From DASVUS01 sp036388675 (GTDB taxonomy: Bacteria; Armatimonadota; Abditibacteriia; Abditibacteriales; Abditibacteriaceae), in the NCBI GenBank assembly GCA_036388675.1, contig DASVRI010000035.1, positions 62,001 through 126,000 on the forward strand: 64,000 nt of DNA, read 5' to 3'. The position numbers and the translations under genes were made by a program. This document shows, one piece after another, positions 60,285 to 64,000 of the stretch (its first letter is position 1; each line of letters opens with the position of its first letter). The notes beneath the pieces are model-generated. The model was not told the origin of the DNA and did not search any database. It saw only the letters and a program-made list of their open reading frames with translations.

Positions 60285-60958
60285 AGGGATTTTCCCTCCA
60301 CAATCAATCGGTGATCGTCGATCGCACGCACGATGACACGCGCAATGGCCTCATAACCGTAAACCGAAGGATGCACGCTATCCGACTGATTGATGTAACG
60401 ACGTAGTTTATCACCCGCGGCAACGCGCTTCTGCACATCCGAGTAGGCATCGGCGGTGGGCCAGCCTTCGTCCTGCGCGATGCGCAACGCTTCCTGCAAA
60501 TAAAGATTGGCACGGTCGGCCAGGCGCTGGCGCGTCGCTTTGGGCGTGAAGTAGTAGTTGTTGAGGCTTTCCAGAAAGCGGTCGCGGTCGGGCGGGATTG
60601 TGACGTAGAACAAAACCCTGGCGGCTGTGGTGCGCTCTACTTCGTTCCACAGGCTGCGCAACACATCACGATAGTCGGTGAGGCTTTCCATATCGTCCGC
60701 ACAGTTGGTGTAGGCAAACGATTCGATAATGACAACATCGGGGTCGGTATAGCTGACGCATGGACGATATGTGCCGCTATCGTCTTTGTAGTCGTGCGAA
60801 ACGCGCCACAAACCGTAGCCGGCGCGCGTGCCTTCCAGCCCGTGATTGTGAATCTCGAACGGAGTGCGCGCGTACAGACGGCTCAACTCAGCCATAAGTT
60901 CGGGACAGGTGGGGCCCCATTTCTGCGTCATGCCGTCGCCAATCAATGCAATCTTCAT
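60281..60958 (-). CDS. SGNH-hydrolase-like protein lacking the block I serine
   Basis: 225 residues from ATG 60958. N-terminal MKIALIGDGMTQKWG occupies the GDS(L) position but has Gly in place of the nucleophilic Ser. Later blocks look normal, with SDSVHPSVYGYEAIA giving the D-x-x-H pair. It may be inactive, use another residue, or bind sugars only. The start follows a larger frame to 61057 with no support. In operon with larA. Confidence 0.7.
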   Translation of the reverse strand: MKIALIGDGMTQKWGPTCPELMAELSRLYARTPFEIHNHGLEGTRAGYGLWRVSHDYKDDSGTYRPCVSYTDPDVVIIESFAYTNCADDMESLTDYRDVLRSLWNEVERTTAARVLFYVTIPPDRDRFLESLNNYYFTPKATRQRLADRANLYLQEALRIAQDEGWPTADAYSDVQKRVAAGDKLRRYINQSDSVHPSVYGYEAIARVIVRAIDDHRLIVEGKSL

Positions 60959-61165
60959 AAAAGCGAGTCGCTTAGAAACCTTGAGCCAATTGAATTCAGC
61001 AGTTAAAAGCACGGTGCCGTGGTGCGCAAGTGTACCGATTTTCGTGTTGCGAGACACCGAGTTGATTCAAGAACTCCACTTGAGCGACTCCGCTTGCGCG
61101 ACTTCGTGCTGTGTTGGCGGCGTCTTTGCTCAAAGGCAGCGCGGATTCGAAGAAGGAGTACTCGC

Positions 61166-62362
61166 ATGGCCGCACTCATCGCAGCAGCAACTACAGCCAT
61201 AATCAATTCTCTGGGGCGCATTGCCGCCTTTCTGTTTTCGTGGGCGATGGTTGGCTTTTTCGGCAAGATGCCGCCCAAACGCCAGTATCTGCTGGCCGGC
61301 ATCGGCTTGATGTCGATGCTGTGGATTATCTTTGTTCTGGGGATGTTTTTCCCGGAAATCATTCAGTTTCTGTTCTTGCTGAACAAAGGATTGGAGAACC
61401 CGCGCGTTAAGGACATCATCCAGAACTTCTCGATTGTCTTCGTGCTGGTGTTGCCGTTTGTTATCGGACTGGCATCACTCTTCGTCGATAGCGAGCCGCC
61501 GCCGACGCTGGGTGGCAAAGCGGTGCAAGTGCTCAAAGGCTGGCTCATCGCACCGGGTTTTGCCATCGCCATGGTGCTGATGATGGTCACCAGTGTTATC
61601 ACTCTGGCTATCACGTATCTGAAGCGCCTCAAAACCGAGCACGTTCCCATAACCATCAAAAAGGGCGGCTACAAAACCGTGATGCACGATCTCAGCCAGG
61701 CGCTCAATTCCAACGGTATCCATGTGCGCGAGCAGGAGTTGCCGATTTACCTCAAGCCGCCGGTCATGGTGATGAGCCTGCTGGCCAAAAGCATTGTGCA
61801 GGGTTTGGTTACGCCCGAAGCAAAAATGCTGCACGGCGATAACGGCCTCAACATCGTGGTGCATCCCACCGACATGGTGCTGGCCGGCCCCAAGACTACG
61901 GCGCTGCACGCACGGGCCATCATTACGCAACGCGTGCCGTTTACCGAAGCCTATCTGACGTGGGAAGAGCCGTCGCAGAAGTTTGAAGATCGCATCACGG
62001 AATTGTGGCGCGAGTGGAAGAAATCGCCCAGCAACGGACGCAACGACATGGCGGCGCGATTGCAAAAAATCGAGGAACTCAAAGGCGCTCTTCACAATGA
62101 AGAAATTCCCTTTGAGCAGTGGGAAGTTGTGTATCGTGAACTGCTGCAACTGGAAGATGAAGTGGTCAGCGGTCGCATCGCACGCGGCGAAACTCCCAAG
62201 GCAGCAGGCACGGGAAATCAGGGCGGTTCCGCAGATGGTTCCCACGTTGCATCACACAACACAAACGGCGTTAGCGCGCATCCGGCCTTTGACGAGATGG
62301 CGATCGCCGGTGTGCTGTTGCTGGCGTATGTCTGGTGGAGTAATCGACGCGCAAACGCTTAA
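61166..62362 (+). CDS. Multi-pass membrane protein of unknown function
   Basis: 398 residues from ATG 61166, with AAGGAG directly upstream; that site is inside a GAGTACTC palindrome. Hydrophobic helices at about 10-30, 42-72, 90-112 and 130-152, then a long cytoplasmic part (IKKGGYKTVMHDLSQALNSN onward) with a helical stretch (about 270-350) and a last helix at the C-terminus (MAIAGVLLLAYVWW). No family recognised. Convergent with the next gene, 4 bp apart. Confidence 0.75.
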   Translation: MAALIAAATTAIINSLGRIAAFLFSWAMVGFFGKMPPKRQYLLAGIGLMSMLWIIFVLGMFFPEIIQFLFLLNKGLENPRVKDIIQNFSIVFVLVLPFVIGLASLFVDSEPPPTLGGKAVQVLKGWLIAPGFAIAMVLMMVTSVITLAITYLKRLKTEHVPITIKKGGYKTVMHDLSQALNSNGIHVREQELPIYLKPPVMVMSLLAKSIVQGLVTPEAKMLHGDNGLNIVVHPTDMVLAGPKTTALHARAIITQRVPFTEAYLTWEEPSQKFEDRITELWREWKKSPSNGRNDMAARLQKIEELKGALHNEEIPFEQWEVVYRELLQLEDEVVSGRIARGETPKAAGTGNQGGSADGSHVASHNTNGVSAHPAFDEMAIAGVLLLAYVWWSNRRANA

Positions 62363-62366
62363 TCAA

Positions 62367-63206
62367 TCAAAAGTCTGACGATGCGGGCAGGGGAGACGAC
62401 GTTGAGGCGGCGGCATACAAGCGCTGCGCCACTTCATCAATGAGCCACTGCCAGCGTTCTTCTCGCTGCGAGTACTCTCTAAGCTGCGGGCGCAACTGCT
62501 GTAACTGATTTTTCAGCATGGCGGGCACATCAATAGCGCGCCGCACCCGGCCCGCAATCCCACTTTCAATGGCAGACGACAAACGCGGCACCGATAAGCG
62601 CTCTTGTGCAAAGAGAACCCGTACGAGCGGCTCTTGCAGTCCGAGAAAGGCCGCCACCGACTCCGCACGGAGATCGCGCGCTTCCTGGGCCCCGGCTCTG
62701 ATGTCGAGCACCTGGCGCATGAGATAGACCAATACATCGTGCACGATGTCGCGCTGACCTGCCTCCAGGCGGCTTTCCACCAGTTGCAAAACGCGCGTGG
62801 AGCCGCTCTGCCAGTACTCGGTGCTCATGCGCATTCCATTCAGCGTCATGGAGCGCCGCACATCCTCGTGGCTCGACCACTCGATGCGTGGAATGGGCCA
62901 CTGCTGCAGCGTTGGCTTCTGGCTCCTCAGTTCGTCGGGAACGCATGGTGCAGCGCTTAAAACCGCCATCAGATACAACGGATGATACAGGTGCGGGCTA
63001 TCTCCCACTTCCTGTCGTGGCAAAGCCCATAACGTGCTGACATTGCTGATGGAACTCGCCTCGTCGAGCATCGACAACCAGCGTCCTCGACGGCGCCGTG
63101 ACAAAATGAGAAATGCAACTCGTGCCTGTGGCTGGCGTGACAGCATGAAGAACGATGCCAAGGGTAGTGTAGAAAACATGAAGTTGTCTGTTGCGATGAC
63201 GAGCAA
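62367..63206 (-). CDS. Hypothetical protein resembling the C-terminal target-recognition part of Type IIG-like methyltransferases
   Basis: 279 residues. The order YHPLYLMAVLSAAPCVPDEL, then QKPTLQQWPIPRIEW, then DIVHDVLVYLMRQVLDI recalls the TaqI-like recognition and helical region at the end of Eco57I-type enzymes (yLLALLNS, PIPRI, helical tail). No methyltransferase motif (NPPY) is present, so it would be a stand-alone or truncated piece. The match is from memory and may be chance. Divergent from the pilus genes. Confidence 0.4.
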   Translation of the reverse strand: MLVIATDNFMFSTLPLASFFMLSRQPQARVAFLILSRRRRGRWLSMLDEASSISNVSTLWALPRQEVGDSPHLYHPLYLMAVLSAAPCVPDELRSQKPTLQQWPIPRIEWSSHEDVRRSMTLNGMRMSTEYWQSGSTRVLQLVESRLEAGQRDIVHDVLVYLMRQVLDIRAGAQEARDLRAESVAAFLGLQEPLVRVLFAQERLSVPRLSSAIESGIAGRVRRAIDVPAMLKNQLQQLRPQLREYSQREERWQWLIDEVAQRLYAAASTSSPLPASSDF

Positions 63207-63380
63207 CCATTCCGTTGCGACTAAAGACCTCTTGCATAAGCCCTGGGGACGGTTGTTTGCTCAGCCTTGTTGAGAAACGTGTCGCGGGCGCATTTAAATT
63301 CCGAGCGAGCATCTTATTTGTGGCAGCTTTGTTGTAAAATGGTAATAAATCGCACGTTTGGAGTAGGGGCGAATCAATAC

Positions 63381-63893
63381 ATGCGTCGTACATTCGGGTT
63401 ATTTCACGTTACCAGACATCAGGCTATCATAGGCGGAGTGAGTGCCCCATCGCGACGCGGCGGTTCGGTGCTGATTGAAACGGCAATGGTGCTGATTTTC
63501 GTGCTGCTGCCACTGACCGTGGGCGTAATTCAATATTTCATTGTATTTGGCGCGGCGAATGCTGTGACGCAAATTACTCGCCAGGGTGGGCGATATGCCG
63601 CTGTTTTCGCCAGGAAGAATGCGGGCGAAACGCCGATTCCAGCCGCCGGTTCTCCCGGCTGTCCAACAGCACCATGCGCCGATGCCTACATCATTAGTCG
63701 CATCAAGCAGGAAGCAGCCGTTGTCAATCTGAATCCCAACGATGTCAGCGTAACGATAACGCCGGCTTTTGCCTCGCGCCAGCAGTATCAGGCGGTAACC
63801 GTCACGGTAACCTACAACATGAGCAAGAAAAAGTTCTCGCCGCTTCCGGTGCCGGCCACTTATGTGCGCAGCGCTACTACGATGCTGGAGTAA
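63381..63893 (+). CDS. TadE-like pseudopilin
   Basis: 170 residues. RRGGSVLIETAMVLIFVLLP is the TadE signature: basic residues, then a Glu five positions into the hydrophobic helix. A beta-rich part follows with a Cys pair (CPTAPC) and VTVTVTYNMS. Helps assemble Flp pili for surface attachment. An upstream ATG at 63339 is possible; 63381 sits closer to the family start and has GGGG upstream. Confidence 0.85.
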   Translation: MRRTFGLFHVTRHQAIIGGVSAPSRRGGSVLIETAMVLIFVLLPLTVGVIQYFIVFGAANAVTQITRQGGRYAAVFARKNAGETPIPAAGSPGCPTAPCADAYIISRIKQEAAVVNLNPNDVSVTITPAFASRQQYQAVTVTVTYNMSKKKFSPLPVPATYVRSATTMLE

Positions 63894-63922
63894 GCAATGC
63901 TTGCAGGAAGTTTGACCCTTTC

Positions 63923-64000
63923 ATGAGTACTCGTGAACTCCAAAGTTGTCGAAATATCTCTCGTCGCAACCTGCGGGCGGGCCGCAAATCGCGCCGGTGC
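63923..64000 (+). CDS. Start of a further gene, probably another Tad pseudopilin (partial)
   Basis: ATG 63923 opens a frame to the window edge reading MSTRELQSCRNISRRNLRAG and more basic residues. A basic leader before a hydrophobic helix is typical of TadE/TadG. Its codons 1-4 are made by a GAGTACTC palindrome. 29 bp after the previous stop. Confidence 0.5.
   Translation, partial: MSTRELQSCRNISRRNLRAGRKSRRC

Larger units (their letters stand above)
631..63932. repeat. Highly iterated palindrome GAGTACTC, 67 copies counted
   Basis: Perfect 8-bp palindrome, usually flanked as CGAGTACTCG. Starts found by eye: 631, 1395, 2062, 2982, 3954, 5547, 5896, 6663, 7194, 8121, 9284, 10052, 10944, 11499, 12449, 13149, 13537, 14561, 16021, 16267, 18512, 18758, 18893, 19577, 20706, 21533, 22175, 23571, 24385, 26014, 26514, 27325, 28573, 32321, 33597, 34708, 37152, 37327, 38122, 39856, 40144, 40497, 41613, 42513, 43011, 44703, 46480, 46934, 47779, 47951, 48907, 49803, 50358, 51252, 51650, 52923, 53504, 55104, 57165, 58033, 58045, 58723, 59870, 60165, 61156, 62470, 63925. 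About one copy is expected by chance in a window this size. Copies lie in genes (read as R-V-L or E-Y-S) and between them. Confidence 0.97.

Noticed and set aside
62298..62306. Classical HIP1 (GCGATCGC) as the iterated element
   Set aside because: GCGATCGC was noticed only sporadically; the iterated element here is GAGTACTC.
1..64000. CRISPR array
   Set aside because: No regularly spaced repeat of 25-40 bp was found; the iterated octamer has irregular spacing of about a kilobase.

Overview
The window is about 64 kb of a bacterial chromosome with moderately high G+C, dense coding and no rRNA, CRISPR or intact insertion sequence. The gene set combines RNase Y, SpoVS, a three-subunit type-B succinate dehydrogenase, an ABC exporter paired with DUF1854, a divergent sigma-54-like protein, Tad-type pseudopilins and lactate racemase genes. 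That mix suggests a Gram-negative or Terrabacteria-like lineage such as Armatimonadota/Abditibacteriota. The placement is inference; no 16S or ribosomal protein gene is present to settle it. The most striking property is a highly iterated palindrome, GAGTACTC, with 67 copies counted by eye where about one is expected by chance. It resembles the cyanobacterial HIP1 phenomenon but has a different sequence.

Layout. 1-4 kb: the end of a glycine-zipper protein, then a large hybrid histidine kinase. 4-12 kb: an O-methyltransferase, then a rightward set of oxidoreductase, class II aldolase, a ferritin-like protein, an EutN/CcmL-like shell protein and pyruvate carboxylase. 12-15.7 kb: an MTA/SAH deaminase, a RelE/Phd toxin-antitoxin pair, biotin synthase (which makes the cofactor of the carboxylase) and an ankyrin relic. 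16-19.5 kb: an ABC exporter with its DUF1854 partner and a GNAT acetyltransferase. 19.5-30.2 kb: a nine-gene leftward run of a sigma-54-like protein, a gluzincin-like peptidase, def, fmt, rsmB, lepB, gtrA, a YfhO-like protein and mtnP, mostly overlapping or separated by a few bases.

30.2-33.5 kb: a tRNA-Gly(CCC) gene followed by a 2.8-kb island bounded by exact 44-bp direct repeats copied from the 5' half of that tRNA. The island carries an XRE regulator divergent from three small membrane/zinc-ribbon genes and no integrase. 33.6-38.3 kb: cspA with a strong promoter, the feoA-feoA-feoB-cysteine-rich protein iron operon and a glycosyltransferase. 38.4-45 kb: a GAF-GGDEF-HD-GYP protein, larE, a lipid kinase, spoVS and rny. 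45.2-46.1 kb: an intact tmRNA gene immediately followed by a decayed LAGLIDADG homing endonuclease. 46.1-54.1 kb: a leftward run of proA, a lipoprotein hydrolase, aroK, hsp20, lon, moaA, a small HTH protein and moaC. 54.2-58 kb: sdhCAB behind a good promoter whose -35 lies in a Rex-like dyad. 58-64 kb: a methyltransferase, larA, an SGNH-like hydrolase, two poorly characterised proteins and the start of a Tad pilus cluster.

The window is mostly ordinary core metabolism. The accessory points of interest are the iterated palindrome (also built into terminators and ribosome binding sites), the tRNA-bounded mini-island, the homing-endonuclease relic next to tmRNA, the divergent sigma-54-like gene, and a lone microcompartment-type shell gene.
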